DNA from: Lepidodermella squamata
Lineage: Eukaryota; Gastrotricha
Assembly (NCBI GenBank): GCA_047495785.1
Contig: JBLDXI010000040.1
Span: forward strand, 62,001-126,000
Reading direction: 5' to 3'
Length of the DNA stretch: 64,000 nt
Under the pieces are notes generated by a model that saw only the letters and a program-made list of their open reading frames with translations, did not search any database and was not told the origin of the DNA. Made by a program: the position numbers and the translations under genes. Below, one piece after another: positions 1 through 11,755 of the stretch (its first letter is position 1; the number at the start of each line of letters is the position of its first letter).

Positions 1-1310
1 TATCAGTGAAAGCAAATAACAAGAAATCGATGCAAGGTTACGCGCGTGATTATTCGAATGAATACGAACTATGTTAATGATGCATGGGCTTTCGTCTTCT
101 GGGGCGAAAAAAATGCGCTATCAATCATGTGACATGTAAAAAACTCCAGGTGGTTCTGACAGACAAACAACACACTCCAGCTTTCATTTGTGATAATTTA
201 ACTTCAAAGGATTATTACTTTTTGTGTGAACATTTGAAGATTAGTGGCCGTTAATTATAGCGCATTTCAGATCGAAAATTCCTCGGCATCAAATAGAATT
301 ATCTTGGTCTGGGTGGATGTTTCCGAAGAGACTGTCCACTTATATGGGAGATCAAAATGCATACATTAACACAATTAAACAAAAATATTAAGCGAAGATT
401 GAATATTAAGAAGAAAAATATTTCGGCCATGAGCTCGAATGAATCTTCGGAGAAAATCCTTATATGTTGTAATGATTTACTTGGTACTTGCACAAACGAT
501 TACGCACAAAAGACATTGCACAAACGAGATGTTTGTAGCAAGTTCCAATCCTCAATGAAAATAACATATAACGAATATAACGCAGTCACGTTATCTCTTA
601 TAAAAATGATATAGTAGTAACAGGATTTTGATTTATACTTTATACTACTACTACTACTACCACTATTACTGTACTACTGCTATGTTATTTTCATTGAGGA
701 AAATTCGTTTTTGCAAACATTTTTTTGGAAGTGTTTTTGTGGTACGTCTTTTGCGCAAAATCGCTGTTGCACGTACAGACACACCGTTGAAATATGGGAT
801 TTTTCAAACTTTTCTGCACCAAGCTTCACATTCAAGGTAGAATTGATCCAATCTTTTTTCGCGGCTCTTAGCTCTCTTTCCGTTTTCCTCTTTCCGTATT
901 CACATGCAAACTGTAGCACTGCCGTTATACAAGAAGCGAACTGGTATACAACTATGCCCGGGGGACAAAGGCATGCCAATAATGGATAGGGAAAGTTGGG
1001 AAACGTTTAATTTCTCAATTAAGATGATTATCGCGGTAATGGCATCGCGATGAGCATCCAATGTGATTTTGAAGCTAAATGGAGACTCCCAAGGCTTATA
1101 AAAGCTTCGTTCTTTCCAATTCTAACTTCAAACATTTGTAATAATTTTTTTCATAGCTTGTTTAAAATTTCTCGAATCGGAACCCGACGTGGGCTGCTGG
1201 CGCTCGGAAGGCCAGGAAGGTCATGATACTTATTAGGGATTTTGTCAGTCAATTGTTGATGTGCCACCTTTTATTCTGGCTGCAACAGTTTGCAAGGGAA
1301 TACGGCATGT
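1..1310. repeat. Left part of a duplicated non-coding segment
   Basis: Bases 20-190 closely match 6905-7075 (shared blocks around ATTATTCGAATGAATACG and CTTTCGTCTTCTGGGGCG), so this is the first copy of a segment whose second copy begins near 6900. It contains a (TAC)n microsatellite at about 637-680. A 99-codon open frame on the minus strand (680-979) looks somewhat protein-like but has no recognisable domain, no clear splice context and no counterpart in the second copy, so I do not call it a gene. The short inverted copies of CCTCAATGAAAATAAC near 552 and 685 suggest a small inserted repeat. Confidence 0.6.
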
Positions 1311-1318
1311 GTCACACT

Positions 1319-2339
1319 CATAGACATAATTTAGGATAGACTGCCTACTCACGAGAAAAGGGTGGAACACCATGGGTCGCAGATGTTCAGCTGAATCATG
1401 AAAAACGCTCAAAATTTCGGTGGGAAAGTAAACAAAGCCTTTGATTTTTCTTCGATCGATTTCGTTAAATCAGCGCTGGTTCCCTCAATTTTGTTGATGG
1501 AACCGGGAAGAGAATTTCGAGAGGAACAAGATGGTTATTTTTTCGTGAAATTATGATTTTTTTAAATTAGACAAAATGCATTTTATAGTTTTTGAGCCAG
1601 CAAATAAAATGGGAAATCGACAAGAATAAAAGTGAAATTGAATCAATTATCGATGGATCTAAACGCGGCTTGGCATGAGCTCTCTTTTAAGCCCAAGTTT
1701 GACCTTCGACGATTTTTTACTGAATTATAACAATTTTTTGAAGTTTTTCGGTGGGAAACACCATTAATTTTTGCTTGTTAGCAAAACAGACACAAACAAA
1801 CACGTGATTCATGCGCATGAATCTAAACCAGAACACAGCGCGAACCTTGCGCGTGAATCACATGTTTTGCTAAGATGTCCAATCCAAAAGTAATGGTTTT
1901 TTCCACCGAGAATCCTTCAAAAAATTTCTAAAATTCAGTAAAAAATCGTTGAAGGTCAAGCTTGGGCTCAAAAGACAGCTCACGCCAAGCCGCGTTTGGA
2001 ACCGTCGGCAACTGCTTCAATTTCGCTTTTATTCCTGTCGATTTTGGATTTTATTTGCAACCTCAAAAACTTTGAAATGAATTTTGACCCGTTTAAAAAA
2101 ATCCTAAAATTACGAAAAAATAACCATCGTGTCTGTCGTGAAATTCTCTTCCAGGTTCCATCAACAAACTCGAGAGAACCAGCTCTGACTCCAAAAGATC
2201 GATCGAAGAAAAATCAAAGGCTTTGTTTACTTTCCCACCGAAATTTTGAGCGTTTTTCATGATTCAGCTGAACATCTGCGACCCATGGTGTTCCACCCTT
2301 TTCTCGTGAGTAGGCAGTCTATCCTAAATTATGTCTATG
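1319..2339. mobile_element. 1-kb foldback element with very long terminal inverted repeats
   Basis: The two halves are inverted copies of each other over about 450-480 bp (for example 1381-1440 against 2215-2275), meeting near 1825. The ends are CATAGACATAATTTAGG and its complement, flanked by the direct repeat GTCACACT at 1311-1318 and 2340-2347. An 8-bp target duplication is typical of hAT superfamily elements. There is no transposase ORF inside, so it is non-autonomous. The flanking homology to 6900-8300 resumes directly outside the element. The hAT assignment rests only on the duplication length. Confidence 0.8.
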
Positions 2340-2347
2340 GTCACACT

Positions 2348-3050
2348 GCTATTTGTGTTATTGTTCTTTTCGCACATCTGATTCTTCGAATTAGTGACAC
2401 TTTGGCGAACTTGCACAAGTGTCTTGTTATCTGTAAATTTTACCTCCTCGATTTACAGGCCGTGCAAACGATTGGTGCTTATCATCAATTATTAAATTAT
2501 TTTATTTTGGAATGAACTCACATTTGTTTCTTTCAATTTTGTCCATTGTCTGATATTTTTTTATTATTTAATTTTTTTTCTTTACAAAATTGCCCTGACG
2601 TGAATGGATGTCTACAGAATGTTTGAAGAGATTCACCGTTTTTACTATTTTGTATTTGATGCCTATAGTATCACGTTGTTGCTGTATTATCTACTTTCAA
2701 ATAAACTATAAACTAAAAATGCTGCCCTGATGTTATAGAGTGGCTGTCTGGAAGAGTTGACAGATAACGCCGTTAATAAGAAATTGACGCGGCCGCCGGC
2801 TCACGCAAGCCCGCCTGGTCGTGACAAAGACCCCAGCTAGCAGCGTGGATAAAAAATGTATGAGATTATTACGACGATATAAGTTGACGCAAAGACTCGC
2901 ACTCGTCGAGACTAATTAAAATTGTCTATTGTCGAGCTTCATTTTTTTCGAACATGAAAAAAACGAAATGTAGAACAGACAAAAGTATCACAAGAGAAGT
3001 TTTCCTTCATTTAACGGGAAATTCAACCCCCAAGTCAGGATGAATATAAC
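2348..3050. repeat. Right part of the duplicated segment
   Basis: This stretch aligns with about 7590-8290: shared blocks include GTGACACTTTGGCGAACT, GGCCGTGCMAACGATTG, TGACTGGCTGTCTGGAAGAG-type sequence and the AGCTAGCAG block near 2835 and 8055. No gene is evident. The minus-strand frame that looks secretory in the second copy is not conserved here. Confidence 0.6.
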
Positions 3051-3245
3051 TATGAGGCATTAAGATCATTATTATCAAATAGCGTTTTTATGGTAAAACT
3101 TTTTCTAATTCTACGATTTTTAAGCCGATGATGGGTATACTTGGTACCCTTAATGTTGCTGTGTCTCCAACATCTGAATAAAATAAGTTGACTCGAGGTT
3201 GCAAAATTGTTTTTCTTGATTTGAATCTGGGTCATTTTTCTTGTT

Positions 3246-3482
3246 ATGGCTGAGCTAATCCCGTCGCAACCTGATAGCAATGCAGCTGATTTGGTGCGAA
3301 TTCAATATGTGAATTACATGATATCGCCCTTGCGTAGTCATTTGCCTGCTCACATGTTATCTTCAGCAGGGTACGAAAAAATAGCTAGAAATGCGAGGCT
3401 CGAAGCAAGGGCCGTAAATATTTCTACCGGAACAACGTCTCTATTACGCGGAACAAAATACCGTCGGAATCTATCGGAATAA
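3246..3482 (+). CDS. Small hypothetical protein, 78 aa
   Basis: A single open frame from ATG at 3246 to TAA at 3480-3482 encodes a basic 78-residue protein rich in Arg, Ala and Ser, with no signal peptide, membrane segment or recognised domain. The stop is followed directly by AATAAAAATA, which could act as a polyadenylation signal. There is no paralogue elsewhere in the window. I do not recognise the protein. A chance ORF or the last exon of a longer gene is possible. Confidence 0.35.
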   Translation: MAELIPSQPDSNAADLVRIQYVNYMISPLRSHLPAHMLSSAGYEKIARNARLEARAVNISTGTTSLLRGTKYRRNLSE

Positions 3483-3811
3483 TAAAAATATTATCTCTTT
3501 TCATGCGGAATTACTTATTTTCCACTCTCAATATATTTTTCCTCGAATAATGTATTTTCGATGACAGAACAAAGAACCACGCCTCTTGCCACCAAGAACA
3601 GGAGCACAGCTTTCACTACCTAATATTCAGATTCGATAACTGAGAACTTAGTTTGGGGTCACACGACCAGGGCTGCAAAAAGTGTACCACCGTGCCACCT
3701 TTGATGGTGGGAAGTTTTAGGACTGTGAACCCTCTTTTTGTGGGAAGTTTGAATGGGGAATCGAAATTTTAATAAATCAACTGTTTAACTAATCCAAATC
3801 AGATATCAGTT

Positions 3812-4870
3812 TTATTTTTCACTCAACTCTCCTCGCCTCTTTGAGGGCTTTTTCCTTTGCCGTTTGTCATCATCAAAATTCGATTCGCCCTTCCTCTTTG
3901 GCAATTCGGTCGACGAACTTGTTTTACGAAATTCGAGAATCGCCTGATCGACGTTGGAAATGCCACGGCTCATTCGAAAAATGCCTATTCAACGCTGATT
4001 TAATTAACAGATCTTATTTTTTCCCAGCCAGGTTCGGCTCGTTCCAATGAAGGAATAGTTCTTTGGCCACTGCTGCCTCGCCGATTGGCATGTCATGAGA
4101 GGCATGGCGATCCAACACAGCCCACATGCTCTCGACGATGCTCTCTTAATGAGTTTTCAGAGAGTTCATGAGATAAAACCTCATGAACTCCTTAATGCCG
4201 TCGCACAGGGATTCAACCGCGAGGAATTTGTAAAGGATCTCAATTGGTTTTTGGGAAGCGATCGCGGGAAGCGTTTTCAGATTGAGTACTGGGGAAGAAT
4301 CGCTGGCTTTGGGAAATTCTACCATCTCCGCTAGAGTCGCAGTGCAATCGGGAGTCGGGGCAGTGGTTTCGTATCATCTATAAGTTGAAAACCAGCTCAG
4401 CTTTTCGGATCAGGTCCTTTGCAATCGGAAATCTTTTGAAAAGCTCATTTCCCAAGCGACCACAGAACTTCATTCCCAGCCCAGCACAAAACAACGCAAC
4501 GTCTTCAATCGTATTTCCCGAATTCTCATTCGACCGAGTAGAGGAACAAGTAGTTTTCGAGCTATCGGTAAGCGAAATTTCAGCGTTCCGGTATTTCCCA
4601 GTTTCTAGCAATTGGCTCCTCGCCTTGTAGAAATTCGGGAAGTTTTCGATGATTTCCAGTTCGGTAAATTCGTTTCAGCTAAATTCGAAAAAGTTAACCT
4701 GGCCAGTTTGATGATGGTGTCAATTGCCCAAGGCGGCATTTCGAAGATTTGTACCTCTCTGATGATAATTTGCCAAGTCGATCGTCGATGTCGATTAATA
4801 ATTCCAAGAGGAGCACAAATCGGACGTTCCCAATTTTGGACGAGAGATCATTATCGCATGGTAGGTGTAT
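3812..4870 (-). pseudogene. Decayed protein-coding gene with a basic C-terminus
   Basis: On the minus strand several protein-like segments follow each other in order. There is a segment at about 4850-4625, then one at 4611-4378 ending LIRKAELVFNL. A long frame at about 4350-4150 is interrupted by a TAA and continues in the same frame to about 4050, where it meets another TAA. After a frame change, a Lys/Arg-rich tail with KRKGE and KRQRKKPSKRRGE ends at 3812-3814. Canonical introns that would remove the stops were not found. The pattern suggests a once-functional gene with two in-frame stops and a frameshift. The product is unrecognised; the basic tail would suit a nuclear protein. The 11-bp inverted repeat at 4162-4190 lies inside it. 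Confidence 0.45.
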
Positions 4871-4949
4871 TACTTGTAACCCACACCTACCTCCTCCTCA
4901 CTCCCAGACTCCTAACTCACACCTACACCGAATAGAGCTGCCTTTTTCG

Positions 4950-5570
4950 TGCTATAACATGCTATAATCGCCCAATGGGCCACCAGTCGCTGATTTATGG
5001 AGACTTGTCTGAATTTTCAAAATTCGTGGCTTAAAATGGCCAAGTTCGAATATGTATTTCGCTCGTAAATTTTCCCATTTTCTCTGCAACCCTGATGAAT
5101 ATCACCCTTTGTTTGATATCGTTCGACTGCTCGTTAATTGATCTTGAAAGTAGCACTAAAATCTCACGATGTCAAACATTTTGCCAACCTCACTTGTTAA
5201 CAGTCATGCTATGTTTAGGTTTCTCACTTTAGTTACCGCCAATAACTCAGGCCCAATGTCGTATCAAGTTTGGCGATCCGCCATTGTTTGATAACAACTC
5301 GATACATGCAGTGAATCCTTTCATCATATCTAGTCAAAACGCGCATGACCACCAATATGGATGAGACATTGTGAACTCGCAAACAGGCACCGAATAGGCT
5401 CTCTAACTCGGTGGACGCGCAGTCGAATATGACATGTCAACATTTCCTTGGATCGAAACAAAGATAAAGGTTCATCATTTTTAGTCGATTCGACTATTTA
5501 GTTTAGTTTAGTTTAGACGATTTAGTTTATTCGACTTACAGTAGCCGATTTTAAAATATATTTCACTAAA
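4950..5570. other. Gene-free stretch with dispersed repeat blocks
   Basis: No coding region is supported. About 4960-5050 resembles the sequences upstream of both alpha genes (10450-10520 and 16468-16560). About 5085-5200 resembles 51705-51830 (shared CAACCCTGATGAATATCA and TCTCAC-ATGTCAAA blocks). A TTTAG microsatellite lies at about 5497-5517. These look like old dispersed repeats. Confidence 0.5.
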
Positions 5571-5575
5571 TAATG

Positions 5576-5757
5576 TGGTGACGCTAAAATTGCGTCTCAT
5601 GGAGAGACCATGAAAACTAGCTGCATATTGGTTTATGGGGATGATTTACAAAATGAGGAAAAACAGCGAGCAATTAGCAAGAATTTCGATTTACCGCAAG
5701 AATTGAAGTTTCTACTATCGATAAGCTGTTTCTTGAGACGAAATGTTAGCGTCACTG
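5576..5757. repeat. Short inverted-repeat (MITE-like) element
   Basis: GTGACGCTAAAATTGCGTCTCA at the left (about 5578-5600) is mirrored by TGAGACGAAATGTTAGCGTCAC at the right (5733-5754), with about 130 bp between them. There is no ORF. It is probably a small non-autonomous DNA transposon. I see no convincing target duplication. Confidence 0.55.
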
Positions 5758-5824
5758 TGTGAAATTAGTCAGTTTTTCAATCGATTCGCCGATATTGAAG
5801 GAAATCAATCAATTCGTTGTGTTT

Positions 5825-6687
5825 TTAAGTATTAGAGGCGGAGCATCTTTCCATTACTAAGCCGTAAACGGGGGTTGAAGTGGGAATTTGTCTAACGGGT
5901 GCGGTGCCGAGATAGAAGCAACAAACGGCGAATGTAGACTGGCCATATTGAGACCCTGGAACGGTGGTCTGTAACATAACATCAATTATTATACCTTAGA
6001 TACGGAAAAAAACGCCTGCTCACCAATCCGCTAGTTAGAACCATGTTGCCAGCAGAGCTAGCAGTGTTGGGGAAGCGGATGCATTCGCCAGCCGTTGCAC
6101 TGGCACTCGCGCCAGTTACTTTGTAAGGATTCCCATCAGCTGCGCCGATACAGGTCAAAATGCCAGGGGCATTGCTCGCCTGTGGGAGGACTTCGTATTG
6201 GATGAACCCAGCGAGGATAGTAGTCTGTGTGGCTGCACAGCATGCAGCAAATGTGCTGAAACTGTTTGGCGAGTCAGTTGAAGCCTATAGCAACAAAAAT
6301 CGATATTGGGTTCTGATGAGTTACTGAAATAATTACCATAGCAGCAGGTGATACTGTAAGATAAGCCGTACACGAAGCTCCGGCGATGTTGTGGCAAAAT
6401 TTGACAGTTTTACCAACCCCAGGGCCAGTCCCTAGAGTCGTCATTGAGCATAATTGGTAAGTAGACTAATAAAGGGAAGAATTGAATTGAATGCTCAAGA
6501 AAGGTTTAGATCATACCGCTGCTTGGCAGCTCTGGCCGCTTGTAGTGCACGGATTGGCCGTGTTCAGGCAGCTTTGACCTGATGAGCAAGTCGAGCCAGT
6601 TGGGCATGGAGTCGTAGTCGTCGAAGCTGGGCAGGCTGTGACTGCAGCACAGGCAGCAGCGAGAATCGTCAGGGTAAGGTAAGCCAT
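5825..6687 (-). CDS. Secreted cysteine-containing protein, four exons, 234 aa
   Basis: The exons on the minus strand are 6687-6517, 6465-6337, 6284-6024 and 5968-5825. All junctions are phase 0 with GT donors and AG acceptors, and the stop TAA is at 5825-5827. The introns are only 51-55 bp. The start ATG at 6687 opens a classic signal peptide (MAYLTLTILAAACAAVTA), followed by a Thr/Cys-rich segment (ACPASTTTTPCPTGSTC) and a body with paired cysteines (AACCA, AVCC). The mature protein should be extracellular and disulfide-bonded. No domain is recognised. The consistent phase of all four exons makes the gene model strong, but the function is unknown. Confidence 0.8.
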
Positions 6688-6899
6688 TGGGAAAGATGAG
6701 AAGACTGATATTCTTTTAGCGCCATTTCACCAGGAATATATATCTGCGCCGCCTTATGACAGACATACTTCGTACGAACCGCCATAAAATCAGCTCGAAA
6801 ATTTTCTGAAGTTACAGATGCTTCATTGTGGGACGGGGAATCTTTAATGCTTCAAAGCTGTCGAGGTATCTTGAATCTAAATCAAAATAAACCGGTTAA

Positions 6900-8290
6900 A
6901 ACAAAAAATAAACATTTGATGCAAGGTTACACTTGTAATTATTCGAATGAATACGGAAGGCGTTAATGCTGTAGACTTTCGTCTTCTGGGGCGAAAAAAA
7001 TGTATTAAGAAACTTGTAAATAACTCCAAGTAGTTCGGACTGCCAAAAAGCACAGTCTAGCTTTCATTTGTGATATTTAACTTCACAGGATTGTTGCTTG
7101 AGACGGCAACATTGCAATTAGGTGCATGCACGGGCCTCAAATGCACACATTCTGGTCTAATACCGAAGTTTCCGGAGAGATTGATCAAACAGGACTCAGT
7201 GGGATGTTGAACTTCTGAAACGAATGAAATATTCATCCAAGAATTTCGGTTCAGCAAGTTTTTGTCATCATCTCGAATGAATCTTCAAATGTCATCCTTC
7301 AAACTTTGAAATCCTGTATCTTCTATATCTTCTGCGCTGAAAATAAAAAATTTGCGTTTTGGAATCACTCTAAGGAAAAAATGTTCTAGGCTGCAAAAAA
7401 TTGAAAATCACCAAATCGTTTCGAATTTTTAGTTGGAAACGAATTTTGAAAACGGAAAAAAAACGATTTTTCATAGCTTGATGAGTCCTATCGCTGGTAT
7501 GAACAGCTCCAAAATCTAACAAATTGGATTAATTCATAGGGTCTCATTGGAGTAACTCTTATATCGTTTTCCTATTATGTCGCTGCTCTGCGGTCATTGC
7601 TTTTTTCGCTCATCTGCTTCGAAGTGACACTTTGGCGAACTAGCCCGATTGTCTCTTCATCTGTAAATATACAGGCCGTGCCAACGATTGCGTATCGTCA
7701 CCAGTTGAATCATTTTATCATCGAATGAACTCAAAATAATGTCTTTTTTTTCTTCACAAATAAAAACACTGCCCTGATGTTGATGAATGGATGTCTAGAG
7801 TAGTTTGCCGGTTATAAGAGATTACCCTAATTTTACTACATATTTGTAGCTTAGTTCCTTATAGTAGTATCACGTTGTTGTTTTAACATACTTATACTTC
7901 TAAACAAACTAAAAACGCAGCCCTAATGTAATTGACTGGCTGTCTGGAAGAGTTGACAGATAGCCAGCTCGTGAAATTGTATGAAATTGACGCGGCTGTA
8001 TTACCTGCCGCCAGCTCACGTTTTGCCCGCCTTCGGTCGAGACAAAGACTCCAGCTAGCAGTTGGATAAATAATGTTTGAAAAAAAGTATTCAACTTTGG
8101 CGCACTCGTCGCGACGACTAATTAAAATTGTCTAGCTTAATTTTTTCGAAAATGAAAAAAAAAACAAAAAATGTAGAACAGACAAGGACATGGCGAAACG
8201 TGATTTTTCCATATCATTCAGGAATTAAAGGGGAAACTAATTCCACACAAGTCTGAACATTTATTATTGCGATGAGATTATTTTGCAATT
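6900..8290. repeat. Second copy of the duplicated segment
   Basis: This is homologous to 1-1310 plus 2348-3050 and lacks the 1-kb foldback element, so it preserves the empty insertion site near 7590. Coding potential on the minus strand is described separately. Confidence 0.6.
7057..8094 (-). CDS. Possible secreted protein gene, exon structure unresolved
   Basis: A minus-strand frame at 8094-7909 begins with a hydrophobic leader (LFIQLLAGVFVSTEGG) and reaches a GTAATA donor-like site after SWRQ. A second frame, ending at 7057-7059, starts after a good acceptor (TTTCGTTTCAG, near 7230) and encodes about 57 residues with four cysteines (ESC, PECVH, PNCN) and NIT/NES glycosylation-like sites. 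I could not connect the two through intervening exons. They may be one small secreted protein, two fragments, or chance ORFs. The paralogous copy near 180-320 and 2800 does not keep these frames open. Confidence 0.25.
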
Positions 8291-8299
8291 TTAATTTAA

Positions 8300-9280
8300 G
8301 AAATTTAACACTGGCCAGCAATTTTATTGTGTTTTATCTAAATCTTGGGGCTGGGATGATTCAAGCTAGATTTCAACTAAATGATTTCAACCAAGTTTTC
8401 TAGGCCTTTAATAAAACCTCAGAGAACTGATGAGGCTGGTATGTGGAGAAAGGAACCTTTTTGAAGCTAAGGGAACCTTTTTGAGGCTAAGACTTAGCTT
8501 CAAAAAGGTTCCTTAGCTTGCCAAGTCGCTAAAAATTGAGGACTTATCAAGCTCACAGATCACAAACTTCAAAAACTTTAGAAAATTTGGAAAAATTTAG
8601 ATCTTCAACAGACCCCATCGTGCGTGTACATTTTTCGACGAGATGTCCCTAAATGAGGTCACGGCAAGCTAGTATTCACAGGTGAGTTTAGGCCGATGAA
8701 AACGACCCGCCCATGTAACATGTAAATCCAGACCAATGCCGAGGTTTTAGGTTCGGATGATATTTTATTTCCTCCGATCATTTCCTTAGTTGATATAATT
8801 CATTGTGTCCAATATTTTACGCAAGCAAAGAAAGTAAACGACAATTTTTTAGAAAAAAATTAAAAAAATCACGAGAATACTAATAAAATTAAAAAAAATC
8901 CGAAGAAATTCGATCAAACCAGATAAGAGCCGAAAATTACCGAACCAGTTATCATCGGGGTTTCCCCGGAACATTATTAATTTTTTGGTTAAATCGCGAA
9001 TAGATGATCTATCGGTACATTTTAAATAGGAGAATTAGCTGAATTTTCTACAAAATTTGCGAAATTAAAAAATAGTTGCACAAATTCTGGAACACGCTGT
9101 ATAGTAAAACGCGACCTGAGGCGACGCACAGTTATGGCTATAGGTAATTGCGGCCAAATTTCCCAATGAAAAATTCAATCACTGAGGCGAATTGGTATAT
9201 TTATTTATTTAGGTGGTAATCTTCCAACTTGTATTCCTGATTCCTGCCTTGAAAAAAAATAACCGAAAAAATATGGGTCT
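8300..9280. other. Gene-free stretch with one hairpin
   Basis: I see no gene. At 8452-8521 there is an inverted repeat: GGAACCTTTTTGAAGCTAAG and its complement separated by about 30 bp, with a third partial copy between them. The remainder is AT-rich without recognised features. Confidence 0.5.
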
Positions 9281-9286
9281 TCCTGT

Positions 9287-9644
9287 TACCGGAACCAAAT
9301 TTACAGTGAGCGGAACCAAATTTGCTGTATCGGAACCAAATATGCTGTAGCGGAACCAAATTTTAGAATTTTCTAGTGGCCTGAAATCGTTTTTCGGATA
9401 TTTATTGAATGTCAAAATGGGCCCCAATAATTCTAGAAAATTCACCAGTGAATTCAGCGCAACATTCTCTATAAGACGCAGTGTTCAATTCAGAATTCAT
9501 GCTTAGCCTAAAATTCATAGAAATATTCAAAAAATGACTCTTGGCATATTTCGAGTTTGGTTCCGGAAAAAGCAAATTTGGTTCCGCTACAGCATATTTG
9601 GTTCCGATACAGCAAATTTGGCTCACTGTAAATTTGGTTCCGGT
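9287..9644. mobile_element. Foldback element with internally repetitive inverted arms
   Basis: Each arm (about 9287-9363 and 9553-9644) is built from four or five copies of a 20-21 bp unit containing CGGAACCAAATTTGCTGTA, in opposite orientations in the two arms. The centre is unrelated and has no ORF. The two arms can pair almost end to end, so this is a non-autonomous foldback element or satellite-like hairpin. Open frames that overlap it are shadows. Confidence 0.7.
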
Positions 9645-10740
9645 GAAAGATATTCCCAAAAAATATAATGATAAAATTGAAAAAAATGAAAATGTGGCCA
9701 ATTCAATAATTGCCCAAGTGATATCGCATCAAAGTTTTCCCTACTTTAATGGCGTGAGATTTCTGCGTTCATTTTCCATTTCTTACGCTCATTCATTCAT
9801 GATTCATGCGATGAAAGCAAAAACACGCGACCTCGCAAACGGGCAATAAAAATCAAACAAACGACAACAGCGTCGTCTATTAAGGCGGAATTTTTTACTA
9901 AATTCCTCTTTTGTTGCACGTTAACTCAGCATTGAAGATAATGGCCGACTGCATGTGATTGGCAATCTGTTCATCGTTTTCCCACTTGAAAGTTCCCGCT
10001 TCCCGCTCAATGCTTATCACCTACAGCTTCAGCGTCATCGTTCAAATTCTTATGGAATGTTATTTCGGGAATTTTTTAAACATTTTTATTTACGATTATT
10101 TTCACGTATTTTTCTTAATTTTAATCTCTGCGACAAATTCATCCGATAGCTTTTCGCGATCCTATTCGAATTGAATTATACCTTGAATCCAGATAAATCT
10201 CGATTTCTCGTAAATTTCAAGAAATTTCCCAATCGGCGCTTCCGACTTCCGATTTTCCGCCGAAAATAAAGAAAGCAAAATTTGGAGAGTTTTGAACGAA
10301 AAGGAAGACCATTTTTCCGCTCTTTTCTTTTTCGACCTGAATTTCGACCTTGCATCCAGAAGGAACTGCCGTGTTCATTTTTGCCTCTGCTTTATTTTGC
10401 ACCTTTGGAAATTTTTTAAACTGAAATCAAGCTTATTCCAGCGAATGAAGGCATGCTAGTCCTGATTTAAGGCGAGTTAGCTGTATTTTCGAAATTCATG
10501 GCTGAAAATTGCCGAGTGAACATCGCGTGATACTTTTATTGTTTATCGCCACACTCATTCACGAAAAAATGAGCACACACAAAATGGGGCACGCGATTTG
10601 AGAAGCAAGCAGACGATGACCTCGCACGCACTTGGAAAAGAAAAGCGACGCAATCATTATTTTTAAGGTGGCCTTTTTATTATTTTCTTGTTTTATTATT
10701 ATTATAGATTTGTGCATCAAAGCTGTCATTGCTGTTGTAA
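9645..10740. other. Upstream region of alpha gene 1
   Basis: No gene is supported in 9650-10700. From about 10450 to the alpha-1 ATG the sequence matches 16468-16797 upstream of alpha 2 (GGCGAGTTA, TTTATTGCCACRCTCATTCACGAAA, GGGGCACGCGA blocks), so it belongs to the tandem duplication and probably includes the promoter and 5' leader. A possible leader acceptor (TTATTATTATAG at about 10697-10708) lies 36 bp before the ATG in both copies. Confidence 0.5.
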
Positions 10741-10744
10741 TAAA

Positions 10745-11755
10745 ATGAAGTATCAATTGAACCTGATTTGTGCTGTGGCTCTGCTGATGATCGGAATTGG
10801 GTCAAATGCTGCTAAACCTGAACCCCAGCTCTACTACTTGGAGATGTCAATCCCGGCAATAAACGATGACCACTGCGCTGGCGATATCTCAAACCTGGTT
10901 ATTCACGCTTCGAAGGAATCGAATCTTTTCCCTGAAATTGCCAGCAAATTTTCAACGAATATTTCGATTTGTAAGGCAAATCTCGTGAGTGATGATGATG
11001 TGTTTTCTGGCTGGAATTTCCTGCAGTTGAACATGACGTGTTATTCACTCGAGCCGTCTTGCCCCAATTTTCCGAGGTTCGAACCGTCGAATTTATCGCT
11101 GAATTCGACGTGTCAATATGGCCGGAATTCGACGATGGATCTTTGCAGCGATAAGGAGGCGGCAAAGCCGGCTCAATTCAAGCTGTCTCTCGTCGCCGGG
11201 CATGACCAGGCCCATTCGAATCACGGCCAGCAATCGATTGTAAATTGCCGAGGCAGCGTGGCTGTGCTGAATGGTGGCATCGACAAAGCTCAGGCCCAGG
11301 GATGGGATAACGGCCACTATGAAATTCAAAAGAAATACGAAGACAAGGCAAAAGATCTAACATTGGAATATCAGGCTGCAGTTATTCGAAGCCACGAATC
11401 ATTTCAGCGAATTACGAAGATTCGTAAGTAATTTATAGGCTATCCCTGTTTTTTTTCCGGAATCAAGCTAATTAATTACTTGAAAGCCCGAATTGCAGAA
11501 GAAAATGACGACTGGAAAATTTTTCAATTTTTTTTTATTGCGTTGTAAAGCAATTGTGATTTTTTTGTGATTTTTGTTAAAATTCCAATACAAATTTGAG
11601 GTCTGCTGAAAATTGTATTTTCTTTATATTTTTGCTTTTTAGTCTGGAGCATTTTGGTTATACTTTTGATTGTTTGGGGCATCTATTATTGCCTGAAAAA
11701 AAGTCACGAATCGAAGAAAAAGCAGCGCCAAAACACTGCTAACAGCGCGGCCTGA
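10745..11755 (+). CDS. Alpha-1: type I membrane glycoprotein, 263 aa
   Basis: Exons 10745-11423 and 11643-11755 join in phase 1 (GTAAGT donor, TTTTTAG acceptor). The ATG at 10745 opens a signal peptide (MKYQLNLICAVALLMIGIG). The ectodomain has about seven cysteines and several N-glycosylation sequons (NIS, NMT, NLS, NST). It is followed by a charged, probably coiled-coil stalk. Exon 2 gives one membrane span (WSILVILLIVWGIYYCL) and a short basic tail ending NTANSAA. It should be a single-pass surface protein. Family unknown. The spacing pattern I-DD-C...I-AS...N-TC...SCPN is shared with the beta gene 215 bp downstream, so alpha and beta look like distant paralogues. Alpha-2 is a close duplicate. 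Confidence 0.85.

Noticed and set aside
680-989. Overlapping ORFs on both strands near 0.7-1.0 kb
   Set aside because: There is no domain, no splice context, no paralogue in the 6.9-8.3 kb copy, and the two frames overlap each other.
4162-4190. Hairpin GAGTTCATGAG/CTCATGAACTC as a regulatory element
   Set aside because: An 11-bp palindrome inside a decayed coding region has no supporting context.
5493-5530. TTTAG microsatellite as telomeric repeat
   Set aside because: There are only four or five units, and nothing else suggests a telomere.
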